A stretch of DNA of 64,000 bases from Winkia neuii subsp. neuii DSM 8576. GTDB lineage: Bacteria; Actinomycetota; Actinomycetes; Actinomycetales; Actinomycetaceae. The notes below the pieces were generated by a model that saw only the letters and a list, made by a program, of their open reading frames with translations, ran no database searches and had not been told where the DNA came from. A program made the translations under genes and the position numbers. Shown piece by piece: positions 42,783 to 50,620 of this stretch; position 1 is the stretch's first letter; every line of letters starts with the position of its first letter. Where the stretch lies: assembly GCF_000420405.1 (NCBI RefSeq), contig NZ_ATUW01000007.1:1-64000 (forward strand), given 5' to 3'.

Positions 42783-43979
42783 TTATTTGTCAAAGGTTGT
42801 GTTGTCGGTAACCAAAGTTACCTCATGCCAGCGCCCGTCTGCGGCGGAAGCTTCCACTGCCGCATCAATTTCCGCAGCCGACCAACCGTCGCCTACGGAG
42901 GGGCCAATCTGGCGTTCTTCCAAGATTCCTTGGATGAATTGGGCGGCTTCTACGACTTTCATATCGTCGAAGCCCATAGACGTGCCAGCGCCGGGCTGGA
43001 AACGCATAAACTCCGGGAAGTCGGGGCCGGCCATGGCGTTTGTGTAGCCCTGCTGGTAGCCGTTGTCGCGTCCCAGGCAGATCTGCAGGTGGTTCAGGTC
43101 TTCAAAGTTCCACCGGATAGAACCGTCGGTTCCGTACACCTCCACGATGTATTCGGCGCGTGGGCCCACAGAGACGCGGGAGGATTCCATGGTTAGTAGT
43201 GCCCCTGATTCCATGCGGCCGATTACTGACACGTAATCTTCGTTGCCGACCGGGCCTTTTTCGTCAGACACTTCCCAGCCGGTGTGTCCCACTCCCGCCT
43301 TTAGCGGAATTGGACGCTCCGTGATGAAGGTGCCGGTTTGGGCACTAACCGCGCTAATGCGATCCTTGAGGAGGTACTGGACTAGATCTTCGCCGTGGCC
43401 GAGCAGATCCAAGATTACGCCAGCCCCGGCCTTTTCCTTGAAGTAACGCCAGGTGAGCGGCCCTTCTGGGCCTGAGGCGTAGTCGGCTATCAACCACACG
43501 CGAGCATTTGTGATACGTCCGAGTTTTCCGTCGCTGATGAGTTTGCGTGCCAGCTCGATTGCGGGAGTGTGCCTGTAGTTGAATCCCACGGAGGTGATCA
43601 ACCCAGCTTTAGCTGCGCCCTCGGCAATGTCCTTCGATTCGGCGGCCGAAATACCCATTGGCTTTTCAATCCAGAACGGCTTGCCGGCGGCGATGGTGGC
43701 CATGGCGATTTCGTGGTGGAGGAAGTTGGGGGCGCAGATGGAAACTACGTCTACTTCGGGATCGGAGATCACGTCGTGGTAGTCTTCGACGGCCTTTCGA
43801 AATCCCAGGTTTTCGGTGGCTACTTTTCTGTTTGCCTCGATTAAGTCGCAGCAGACCACTAGGTCAATGTCGACTTCCAGCTCCGGGTACTTTTCGCGCA
43901 GTGCCTTGTAAGAGCGGGTGTGCAGCCTCCCCATCCAACCTAGCGATATTACCCCAATTCCAATACGTTTCCTGGCCAT
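42783..43979 (-). CDS. Gfo/Idh/MocA-family dehydrogenase, set A (first)
   Basis: A 398-residue NAD(P)-dependent oxidoreductase acting on a cyclitol or sugar. The Rossmann motif is VISLGWMGRLH near residue 9, the catalytic lysine lies in IEKPMG near residue 108, and the second-domain signature is GVILDLLGHGEDLVQYL near 205. Its length and the ITERPI segment set it with the longer Gfo/Idh group, which includes levoglucosan and glucoside 3-dehydrogenases as well as inositol dehydrogenases. The start ATG follows AAAGGAG. It may form a pathway with the two TIM-barrel genes upstream. The exact substrate is unknown. Confidence 0.88.
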   Translation of the reverse strand: MARKRIGIGVISLGWMGRLHTRSYKALREKYPELEVDIDLVVCCDLIEANRKVATENLGFRKAVEDYHDVISDPEVDVVSICAPNFLHHEIAMATIAAGKPFWIEKPMGISAAESKDIAEGAAKAGLITSVGFNYRHTPAIELARKLISDGKLGRITNARVWLIADYASGPEGPLTWRYFKEKAGAGVILDLLGHGEDLVQYLLKDRISAVSAQTGTFITERPIPLKAGVGHTGWEVSDEKGPVGNEDYVSVIGRMESGALLTMESSRVSVGPRAEYIVEVYGTDGSIRWNFEDLNHLQICLGRDNGYQQGYTNAMAGPDFPEFMRFQPGAGTSMGFDDMKVVEAAQFIQGILEERQIGPSVGDGWSAAEIDAAVEASAADGRWHEVTLVTDNTTFDK

Positions 43980-44107
43980 TTATGCTCCTTTGCATGCCTG
44001 TTGTCCCCTGGAAGGAAATGTATTCCAGGTCGCATTTGTAACAACAAAAATACAATAGATTAAATTGGCGCTCCGAGCAAGGACCAATGGCCTAATCTCC
44101 AAGCATT

Positions 44108-44189
44108 AGGGCAGGTAGTAAACCTGCCCTACTCGGCGAAGCGCAGCACGCACTCGCCCTCAACGCAACAGCAGCCGAGGGCGAGTGCG
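44108..44189 (-). terminator. Two tandem hairpins after the iolH-like gene
   Basis: The first stem on the minus strand is CGCACTCGCCCTC (44149-44161) with GAGGGCGAGTGCG (44177-44189), 13 bp. The second is AGGGCAGGT (44108-44116) with ACCTGCCCT (44122-44130). They lie 33 bases past the stop. There is no T run; they separate the upper set A operon from the next dehydrogenase. Confidence 0.65.
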
Positions 44190-44221
44190 AACCAGCAAGT
44201 TTTGCAGTTACCTAAGCAACC

Positions 44222-45085
44222 CTACGCGAATTCCTCCTGTAGGCGGGCCAAAATGCGCTTGTTAATTTCGTCGGCCCACTCGTGCCAACCAAACACGCAC
44301 ACGCTCAAAACCCCGTCAAAGTCCATGTCGCGCAAGGTCGAGAACACCGCGTCCCAGTCGACCTCGCCCCTGCCTATTTCATTGTGCTGGTGCACACGAG
44401 CGTCCACCCCTGGCGGATTGACAATGTAGCGGTTGCCGTCGTTGGCGGCATGGTTGTACACATCTGCCACGTGCACTTCCTTCAATTTTTTTCCGCTGGA
44501 GCGCAGCATCCGCTCCACGTCTCCCTTGCCCTCGGACAGGTGGAAGGTGTGGGGGCAGCAGTACTCGTAGTTGACCCAATCCTTGTTTACGCCGCGCACC
44601 AGACGCAACGCCTCGTCGTGAGTCTCGACAAAATCGTAGGGGTGGGCCTCCATGTTCAGCGCAATCCCATACTTTTCGAAGTCGCCCTCAAGCTCCGCCA
44701 TGGACTTGTACCACTGCATTTCACACTCACGGGGCGTATTAGGATTTCCAGAAAACTCCGAGGTAATTTCGCGGCAATCTAGCTGGTCGGCAATTTCCAG
44801 CAGGCGACGCCAGTTGCGCACCTGCCCCTGGCGTTCCTGTTCGTCAGTGGCAGACCAATTGAACACCGGATTCAAAGTGCGTATTTTGACGCCTGTTTGC
44901 TTGGACGTCCTCACCAATTCGGCCACATAATCGTCGTCGGCCTTAGGGTAGTGGTGCCAAAAGTGCAGGTCTGCGTTAGGGGACAATTCCACATGGTCGA
45001 ACCCCAGTTCACGGGCCTTGTGCAAGGTCTGCGGCACAGACATTGAGAAATAATACATGTTCGGGTCTAGAGCTATGTCTACCAT
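44222..45085 (-). CDS. iolH: IolH-like TIM-barrel protein (xylose isomerase-like fold)
   Basis: A 287-residue sugar isomerase/epimerase-fold protein. The segments DPNMYYFSMSVPQTLHKARE, VHVADVYNHAANDGNRYIVN, PPGVDARVHQHNEIGRGEVD and VCVFGWHEWA match what I recall of IolH proteins in inositol clusters. Metal-ligand candidates are Glu in ITSEF, Glu in NMEAHP, and His in CPHTFH. The precise IolH reaction is not settled; an isomerase or epimerase acting on an inosose-related compound is the usual guess. It is the last gene of the operon 47305-44222, 36 bases after the preceding TIM-barrel gene. Confidence 0.8.
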   Translation of the reverse strand: MVDIALDPNMYYFSMSVPQTLHKARELGFDHVELSPNADLHFWHHYPKADDDYVAELVRTSKQTGVKIRTLNPVFNWSATDEQERQGQVRNWRRLLEIADQLDCREITSEFSGNPNTPRECEMQWYKSMAELEGDFEKYGIALNMEAHPYDFVETHDEALRLVRGVNKDWVNYEYCCPHTFHLSEGKGDVERMLRSSGKKLKEVHVADVYNHAANDGNRYIVNPPGVDARVHQHNEIGRGEVDWDAVFSTLRDMDFDGVLSVCVFGWHEWADEINKRILARLQEEFA

Positions 45086-45121
45086 CGGTTACTCCTTCGT
45101 CACCTATACAAAATCTAGAAG

Positions 45122-46114
45122 CTACCTGTTTGCGTTTGCCGCTAGCAGGGTGCGCGCAGACACTTCAATGCCCGCAAGCTGGTCTAAGAACGGGTCCTCA
45201 TGCTCGATGTTTACGTTCATGGCCGGGTTTACGGCGGCAATGCGGCGCAAGAACTCGGCCCACCACTCGGTGTCGTGTCCATTGCCAACAGCCACAAAAC
45301 GCCACGCGGCCGGGTCCGCCCAAGTGGAGCAGTAATGCGCCATACCCGACGGGTAGGGGTTCTGCTCCGGCCACCGCGTGAAATTGTCGTCCAACACCCC
45401 GCGCACGTCCACATCCGGCAGGATCTTCGTGTCTTTAGCGTGCACGTGGTAGATGTGCTCACCCAAGAAGTCGATGCACTTAAAAATGTCCATACCCTGC
45501 CACATCAGGTGCGACGGGTCCATGTTCACCCCTATGTTCGTGGGCTGCACCCGCTCTAGGAAGTTCATAAACCCTACCGGGGTGAACACCGTGTTGTGGG
45601 GGTGCAGCTCCCAGGCCAGTTTCACGCCGGCATCTGCGGCCCGTCTGTCCATTTCCTTCCAGTACTTGTCCAACACAGACTGCTGGTATTCGAGCACTTC
45701 CAGGTAAACGCCATTCCACGGGTTCACCACCCAGGAGGGATACTTCGCGTCTGGATCCGACCCAGGCGCGCCCGACATGCAGACAATTTCCTCGACCCCA
45801 AGCTTGGAGGCGAGGTCGATCGCCCTCTTCAAATCGTAGTGGTGGCGCGGGCCCACGTCAGGGAGCGGGTCCAAAACGTTTCCGGAACAGTTTAGCCCGG
45901 TAATCTCCATCCCCTTTTCCGCAAAAACTCCCAGGTATTCTTCACGCGCCGTTTTTGAAGAAACCAGCAAGTCCACGTGGCAGTGCGGAGACGGAATGAA
46001 CCCGCCCACGTTCACCTCAGCGCCGTCTAAGCCGTAGCCCTTCAGAATGTCCAACGCTTCGGCCAAATCGTAGTTGTGTAGGCAAGCAGTGTATGCGCCC
46101 AGTTTCAACGTCAT
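45122..46114 (-). CDS. Sugar phosphate isomerase/epimerase-family TIM-barrel protein
   Basis: A 330-residue divalent-metal TIM-barrel enzyme. Ligand-type residues are visible in WELHPHN near 181, VNMDPSHLMW near 211 and NIEHEDP near 307. It has a long insertion at about residues 228-275 (DVRGVLDDNFTRWPEQNPYP), seen in dehydratase or beta-eliminase relatives. It sits nine bases after a Gfo/Idh gene and before the iolH-like gene. The pairing suggests that it acts on the keto product of that dehydrogenase, for example by elimination or epimerisation. It is not a clear IolE or IolI orthologue. Confidence 0.8.
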   Translation of the reverse strand: MTLKLGAYTACLHNYDLAEALDILKGYGLDGAEVNVGGFIPSPHCHVDLLVSSKTAREEYLGVFAEKGMEITGLNCSGNVLDPLPDVGPRHHYDLKRAIDLASKLGVEEIVCMSGAPGSDPDAKYPSWVVNPWNGVYLEVLEYQQSVLDKYWKEMDRRAADAGVKLAWELHPHNTVFTPVGFMNFLERVQPTNIGVNMDPSHLMWQGMDIFKCIDFLGEHIYHVHAKDTKILPDVDVRGVLDDNFTRWPEQNPYPSGMAHYCSTWADPAAWRFVAVGNGHDTEWWAEFLRRIAAVNPAMNVNIEHEDPFLDQLAGIEVSARTLLAANANR

Positions 46115-46123
46115 CGTTTTCCC

Positions 46124-47305
46124 CTATCGGATTTCTACTTCGCGTCCGCCCTCGGCAGCCGAACGCACTATCGCTTCTTGAATGCGCATTGCCCTGTACC
46201 CGTCCGCAAACGAGGGCACCCGAGGCAGGCCCGTATCAACGCCGGCCACCTGCCCTAGGAAGGCGTGTGCCTGGTAGATGAACTGATCGATCTGGGTTAC
46301 GCCCACTCCCCCAAACGCCATAGACGACCCCGCCTTGAAGTACGGGAAATCCGGATTGGCGAGGACGACCCGGGGGCCAGCAAGATCAGGTTCGTCTGAG
46401 CGCGTTTGCACGCTGAGCTCACCCGCCCGGGCCATGTCGAAAGCCGCAAAGCCGTCGGTACCGTATACCTCGAAACGCTGGGAGTTGGGGTGGCCCAACG
46501 CTACCCTCGAGCAGACGAAGGACCCTACAACCCCGCCCTCGAAAGTGGCGGTAAAAGCCGCCACGTCGTCGTTAGTCACCTTGCCTTTTGGCCCGCCTGC
46601 TTGTGTCTGCCCCCGCTGGGCCGCCTGGGCGCCCTCGGCGATTGGGCGTTCGGTAATTACGGTGTTGAAGGCGGCTCCCGAAACGCTTTTTACGGGCCCA
46701 CACACTAGTTCGGCGGTATTGATCAGGTGCGAACCTACATCTCCTAAAGCCCCCGAACCCATCGGCCCCGTGTAACGCCAAGCTAAAGGCGCGTTCGCGT
46801 CGCACCCGTAGTCGCACAGGTAGCTGCCGTTGAAGTTCACCAGTTCGCCAAGCCGGCCCGAGCGGGCAAGCTCGGCGGCTTTCGCCAGCGAGGGTGACCA
46901 ACGGTAGCCGAAGGCCGTTCCCGTCTGCACCGAAGCGCCCTGTTCAAGTTCGGCTAGTGCCTTGGCATCTTCCAGGTTGTCGGTCAGAGGCTTCTCGCAC
47001 AACACGTGCTTGCCGGCCTCCACCAAGGCTTGTGCCATTTCGCGGTGCAAGGCGTTGCCCACGACGATAGAAACGACGTCGATGGTTGGGTCGGTCAAAA
47101 TTTCGTGCCAATCGGCAGTGGCCTTTTCGTATCCGTAGCGCCTTGCCGCGTCCTGAGCGAAGGGAAGGTACGCGTCAGCGATTGTGGCCAATCGAATGGG
47201 GGGCAGATTAGCCCCAAAAACGGTGCTTGCTTGCCGCCAGGCGTTGGCGTGGGTTGCCCCCGCCATGCCCGCACCGATAACTGCAACAGAAAGTGGTTTC
47301 GCCAT
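46124..47305 (-). CDS. Gfo/Idh/MocA-family dehydrogenase, set A (second)
   Basis: A 393-residue NAD(P)-dependent oxidoreductase. VIGAGMAGATHANAW forms the Rossmann loop, CEKPLTD near residue 105 has the catalytic lysine, and MGSGALGDVGSHLINTAE near 190 carries the catalytic Asp/His region. The segment ITERPIAEGAQAAQRG plus GPKGKVTNDD resembles levoglucosan dehydrogenase-type proteins. The ATG at 47303-47305 has GAGGAG upstream. It is the first gene of a three-gene operon (with 45122 and 44222) under a promoter that overlaps a LacI-type operator. The substrate could be an inositol isomer or an anhydro-/3-keto-sugar. Confidence 0.87.
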   Translation of the reverse strand: MAKPLSVAVIGAGMAGATHANAWRQASTVFGANLPPIRLATIADAYLPFAQDAARRYGYEKATADWHEILTDPTIDVVSIVVGNALHREMAQALVEAGKHVLCEKPLTDNLEDAKALAELEQGASVQTGTAFGYRWSPSLAKAAELARSGRLGELVNFNGSYLCDYGCDANAPLAWRYTGPMGSGALGDVGSHLINTAELVCGPVKSVSGAAFNTVITERPIAEGAQAAQRGQTQAGGPKGKVTNDDVAAFTATFEGGVVGSFVCSRVALGHPNSQRFEVYGTDGFAAFDMARAGELSVQTRSDEPDLAGPRVVLANPDFPYFKAGSSMAFGGVGVTQIDQFIYQAHAFLGQVAGVDTGLPRVPSFADGYRAMRIQEAIVRSAAEGGREVEIR

Positions 47306-47363
47306 TTTGCTCTCCTCGTTGAGATTGCCGCTAAAGCGGCATCCGAGCACCCACGGCCGGGTA

Positions 47364-47390
47364 CCGGTTGCGTACGAATTACGCTACCGG
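47364..47390. promoter_or_regulatory. Inverted repeat at the start of the set A transcript
   Basis: CCGGT-T-GCGTA (47364-47374) mirrors TACGC-T-ACCGG (47380-47390) around CGAAT, 10 of 11 paired. It overlaps the -10 and the expected transcript start. It may be a second operator or a 5-prime hairpin. Confidence 0.45.
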
Positions 47391-47409
47391 AGTTTTTAAC
47401 GCGCGTCAA
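47381..47409 (-). promoter_or_regulatory. LacI-type operator overlapping the promoter of the set A operon
   Basis: TTAACGCGCGTCAA (47396-47409) is a 12-of-14 palindrome with the central CG pair typical of LacI-family operators. On the minus strand its right half is also the -35 (TTGACG), followed after 17 bases by TAGCGT (47381-47386) as -10. A bound repressor would cover the -35. The LacI gene ends 12 bases upstream. Confidence 0.7.
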
Positions 47410-47421
47410 CGCTTTGTCGTA

Positions 47422-48429
47422 TCATTTTGATTTTTTGGGGTTTTCGCCGCCGGAAGAGGCCCTTACGACCAACTCACCCGCCTTCACAATCTGCTGCTCG
47501 CGGCGCCCACCCAGCGCCCGCATGAGCGCCAAACACCCCAGCGAAGCGCCTTTTTGGTCAACCGTAGTCAGGTTAATTTCAGGGGCCGCCGCCATAGGAA
47601 TATTGTCGTATCCCACCAAGCCCACGTCCTGGCCCACCCGCTTACCGCGCACCGTCAGCCCTGACAGAATTGCGAGCGCCAACATGTCGTTGTGCGCCAC
47701 AAACGCTACCTTTTGGTGGCTAGCCAGCTTTCCGTCGAGCAAATGCCCCACCCCCGAATGGCTCACCACCGCCAACTCGTAAGTAACCTGGCTACTAGCC
47801 TTTACGCTTGCTAAAAACGCGTCCCTGCGATCGCGCGCCCCAAGTTCGCCTGCGCCCTCGGAATAATTTATGTAGATCAAATGCTCCCACCCGGCCTTCA
47901 CCAAGTGCGAAACTATTTGCCTCATGATCGGAACGGGATCCGCATATACGGCCGGCACACACGGGTCCGGGCTAGTACGCCCCACCACTACCACCGGCAC
48001 ATGTTTGCCGAGCTCTATCAGCTGCGCCTTAGCCATCAGAGGCGACACCAATATGAGGGCGTCCACGCTCAGATCCACAAACTTCCACGCCGCAAACACT
48101 TCGGTGGCCACATCCGTGCCAGAATCCGAAACGAGCACCAACTTGCCCGAATCTTTAGCCACCTCGCGAACGCCCGACACCACGGAATCAAAAAAATTGT
48201 TAGACAGATTCGGCAGAATGAGCCCCACCAAACCGGATTTAGAAGAAGCCAGCATTGCCGCCGCAGCGTTGGGCCGGTAGCCGAGCTTTGCGGCTGCCTC
48301 GGCGACACGTTTTTTAGTTTCTGGCCGGATCTTAGGCGAATCATGCAATGCCATAGATACCAGGCCCCTAGAGACACAAGCGAGATCTGCAACATCTTGC
48401 TGAGTAACCTTGCGCGCCATAAGGCTCAT
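47422..48429 (-). CDS. LacI-family transcriptional regulator
   Basis: A 335-residue repressor. The N-terminal helix-turn-helix and hinge helix (TQQDVADLACVSRGLVSMAL, NAAAAMLAS) are typical, and residues 65-335 form a periplasmic-binding-protein-like ligand domain with VGLILPNLSNNFF and GYDNIPMA. It lies directly upstream of the set A operon, whose promoter contains a LacI-type palindrome, so it is the likely local repressor responding to a cyclitol or sugar. The ATG at 48429 is five bases after GACAAT and has no ribosome site (leaderless); Met4 is an alternative. GCGAGCGCTTTCAC at 48489-48502 may be an autoregulatory half-site. Confidence 0.88.
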   Translation of the reverse strand: MSLMARKVTQQDVADLACVSRGLVSMALHDSPKIRPETKKRVAEAAAKLGYRPNAAAAMLASSKSGLVGLILPNLSNNFFDSVVSGVREVAKDSGKLVLVSDSGTDVATEVFAAWKFVDLSVDALILVSPLMAKAQLIELGKHVPVVVVGRTSPDPCVPAVYADPVPIMRQIVSHLVKAGWEHLIYINYSEGAGELGARDRRDAFLASVKASSQVTYELAVVSHSGVGHLLDGKLASHQKVAFVAHNDMLALAILSGLTVRGKRVGQDVGLVGYDNIPMAAAPEINLTTVDQKGASLGCLALMRALGGRREQQIVKAGELVVRASSGGENPKKSK

Positions 48430-48568
48430 TTTACATTGTCTTTTCCGTCGCGTTCAGTAAATTGGCGCCGGCAGCCGGTTTGCGCGCCGCGAGCGCTTTC
48501 ACAGATGCCCAATCAGGTGGTGGGCCGAAACCGCCCGCGTCAGCCTCCATACACCTTGCCCCGGACAC

Positions 48569-48605
48569 GGTAGGGCCCGGCCTCTCGCAGCGGCCGGGCC
48601 CTACC
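48569..48605 (-). terminator. Terminator of iolA
   Basis: A 14-bp perfect stem, GGTAGGGCCCGGCC (48569-48582) with GGCCGGGCCCTACC (48592-48605), loop nine bases, lies 20 bases after the iolA stop. There is no T run, as often in high-GC bacteria. Confidence 0.75.
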
Positions 48606-48625
48606 CCTTCACTTGGACTTAGCTA

Positions 48626-50125
48626 CTAATCTTCCTTTTCGAAAGACAAGGTGGCGTCGTGCACCTCGTCTTCGGAAGGCCAGCGGGAAGTGATTGCCTT
48701 GGCGCGAGTGTAGAACTCTACGCCCTCGGGCCCGTGGATGTGATGTTCACCGTTCAGCGAATCCTTCCAACCACCGAAGGAATGGTAGGCGACCGGGGTG
48801 GGAATAGGCACGTTAATGCCAACCATGCCAGCTTCGATCTCGTGTTCGAAACGGCGCGCAACCCCACCGTCGTTGGTGAAGATCGCGGAGCCGTTACCCA
48901 CGGTCTGCCTATTCATCAACTCAATCGCTTCGTCAAAGCTGTCGCGGTGCTGGATTAGCAGAACGGGGCCAAAGACCTCTTCGCAATAGGCCTTCGCTTC
49001 GAGCGGGACATCTTCCAAAATAGTGGGGCCGAGCCAGTAGCCGCCCTCGTAACCTTCCACCTTGTGCTTGCGCCCATCCAGGATTACCTTCGCGCCCAGC
49101 TTTTCAGCCTCGTCAATCCAAGAAATAATGCGCTCCTGAGCGGCCTTAGAAATCACCGGACCGAATCCAGCCTTTTCGTCGTTGCCCTGGCCAGGAATAG
49201 CAATCTGCCCGGCCTGCTTCTTGACGGCTTCAGCCAGACCTTCCCCGGCCTCGCCCACAGCTACGGCAACAGAAAGGGCCATGCAACGCTCGCCGGCGGC
49301 ACCGAAGGCTGCTGCGGCCAGCCACTTTGCCACGAACTCCTGATCGGCGTCGGGCATTACCATAGCGTGGTTGTTGGCACCGCCCAGCGCCTGTACGCGC
49401 TTGCCGGCCTCGATCGCCCTCTTCTGCACCAGCTTGGCAACCTTGGTGGAACCCACGAACGAAACGCCCTGCACTGCGGGGTTGTCAATGATGACGTTAG
49501 TAATCTGGTTGTCGCCAGGCAGCAGCGAGAAGAGCCCGTCAGGCAGACCCGCTTCCTTCAACTTCTTAGCCATGTCGAATGCGGCCGACGGAACCGCATT
49601 GGCTGGCTTCAGCACAATGGCGTTGCCCGTGGCTAGAGCCAGCGGGAACATCCACATGGGAACCATTGCCGGGAAATTAAACGGGACGATGCCCGCCACT
49701 ACGCCGAGGGGCTGGCGAATAACTTTCAGGTCCACGTTTGTGCCCACATTGTAGGAGTACTGCCCCTTGGAGTTGGCACCAATGTTGCAGGCGTATTCGA
49801 CAGTTTCTAGACCGCGCTGAATTTCGCCACGAGCATCCGAGAGGGTCTTGCCGTGTTCGTCCACCGACAGCTGCGCCATGTTGTCAATATCTTCCATGAC
49901 CAGCTGGCGGAACTTGTACATAACCTCTTGACGCTTCGGGATCGACTTGTTGCGCCATTCCTTCTGCGCCTTGTCGGCCAGCTCGATGGCCTCTTCGACC
50001 TGTTCGGGGCTCACTAGCTCCAAGGTCCCAATGACTTCACCGGTAGCCGGGTTGTCGATGTCGACTGTTCCGCCCTTACCGTCGACGGCTTTGCCACCGA
50101 TCCAAGGCTTAACAACGTAAGTCAT
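48626..50125 (-). CDS. iolA: Methylmalonate/malonate-semialdehyde dehydrogenase (CoA-acylating)
   Basis: Last step of inositol breakdown: malonate semialdehyde to acetyl-CoA and CO2 with NAD (also called MmsA). The 499-residue product shows the ALDH nucleophile in AAGERCMALS near residue 288, VSFVGSTKVAKLV for NAD, and the MSDH-specific ALGGANNHAMVMPD segment with Asn-His in place of the usual Glu motif. It is transcribed alone from a promoter carrying two TTTGTCCTATCAATC repeats. The GntR protein at 59453 is the best candidate regulator. Confidence 0.94.
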   Translation of the reverse strand: MTYVVKPWIGGKAVDGKGGTVDIDNPATGEVIGTLELVSPEQVEEAIELADKAQKEWRNKSIPKRQEVMYKFRQLVMEDIDNMAQLSVDEHGKTLSDARGEIQRGLETVEYACNIGANSKGQYSYNVGTNVDLKVIRQPLGVVAGIVPFNFPAMVPMWMFPLALATGNAIVLKPANAVPSAAFDMAKKLKEAGLPDGLFSLLPGDNQITNVIIDNPAVQGVSFVGSTKVAKLVQKRAIEAGKRVQALGGANNHAMVMPDADQEFVAKWLAAAAFGAAGERCMALSVAVAVGEAGEGLAEAVKKQAGQIAIPGQGNDEKAGFGPVISKAAQERIISWIDEAEKLGAKVILDGRKHKVEGYEGGYWLGPTILEDVPLEAKAYCEEVFGPVLLIQHRDSFDEAIELMNRQTVGNGSAIFTNDGGVARRFEHEIEAGMVGINVPIPTPVAYHSFGGWKDSLNGEHHIHGPEGVEFYTRAKAITSRWPSEDEVHDATLSFEKED

Positions 50126-50197
50126 GAAAGTATCTCCCCAATGAGTTCGCTTCTAAGTCAGCTAAGAGCCCCTAGTACTTAGGTCTCTTATGCCTCA

Positions 50198-50226
50198 ATA
50201 GTACGGCCTTTTGTCCTATCAATCAA
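50198..50226 (-). promoter_or_regulatory. Promoter of iolA
   Basis: On the minus strand, TTGATT (50221-50226) and TACTAT (50198-50203) are spaced by 17 bases. The spacer contains TAGGACAAA, the reverse of the operator-like repeat. Confidence 0.7.
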
Positions 50227-50244
50227 GCGTTTGTCCTATCAATC
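50210..50244. promoter_or_regulatory. Direct repeats TTTGTCCTATCAATC, candidate iol operator
   Basis: The 15-bp sequence occurs at 50210-50224 and again at 50230-50244, exactly 20 bases (two helical turns) apart, over the iolA core promoter. The core TTGTCCTA recurs in the promoter of the transaldolase-like gene at 60233-60240. Confidence 0.65.
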
Positions 50245-50392
50245 TACTTTTATTGTGAGCATTGCTTTCAACCTTTGGAGCGGTTCTACATACCCGTTTG
50301 CAGACTCTTATAGTTTGGCCGGAAAGGGCCCCAAGTCCGTTCCCCCGCTGTGTTCTAGGCGAGGACGGCACGGTCGTTGCGCTTGGGTAAGT

Positions 50393-50443
50393 AGGGTGCG
50401 CTCTGGGCGCGGACGGGCATTTGCGCGAAGCGCAAGGGCAGGA
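50393..50443. repeat. Dispersed GC-rich repeat, inverted copy
   Basis: Reverse complement of the unit at 40750-40810, starting GGGTGCGCTCTGGGCGC and running through ATTTGCGCGAAGCGCAA. The near-identity over about 50 bases, 10 kb away in another intergenic region, marks a genomic repeat family. Confidence 0.8.
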
Positions 50444-50512
50444 GAGCCGGGACCACAGAAGTTAAAGAAGCAGAAGCGTCGTCACGAAGTAGCCCGGGCC
50501 GCTTGGGTAACG

Positions 50513-50610
50513 AGATGCCCCGGCACTGAAGCGTGTCGGGGCATCTGTTCGCACCAGCGGCGGGGCTGGCAACTCGCGTCAGCTAGCCCACCCGGCAAGC
50601 CGGGGGCTAG
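50513..50610 (-). terminator. Two tandem terminator hairpins after iolD
   Basis: The first, ten bases after the iolD stop, is CTAGCCC (50583-50589) with GGGCTAG (50604-50610) and CCCGGC/GCCGGG inside. The second is AGATGCCCCG (50513-50522) with CGGGGCATCT (50537-50546). Both lack a T run. Confidence 0.7.
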
Positions 50611-50620
50611 GCCTGGGAGC

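Larger units (their letters stand above)
50126..50620. other. 495-bp region between iolA and iolD
   Basis: No gene seen. From left to right it holds the iolA leader and promoter with operator repeats, a gene-free middle, one inverted copy of the dispersed GC-rich repeat (50393-50443), and two hairpin terminators of iolD. Confidence 0.7.

Noticed and set aside
44041-44221. CRP- or CcpA-type catabolite site near the set A genes
   Set aside because: Short matches to half-sites exist but none forms a full palindrome at a promoter; the clear LacI-type site is at 47396-47409.
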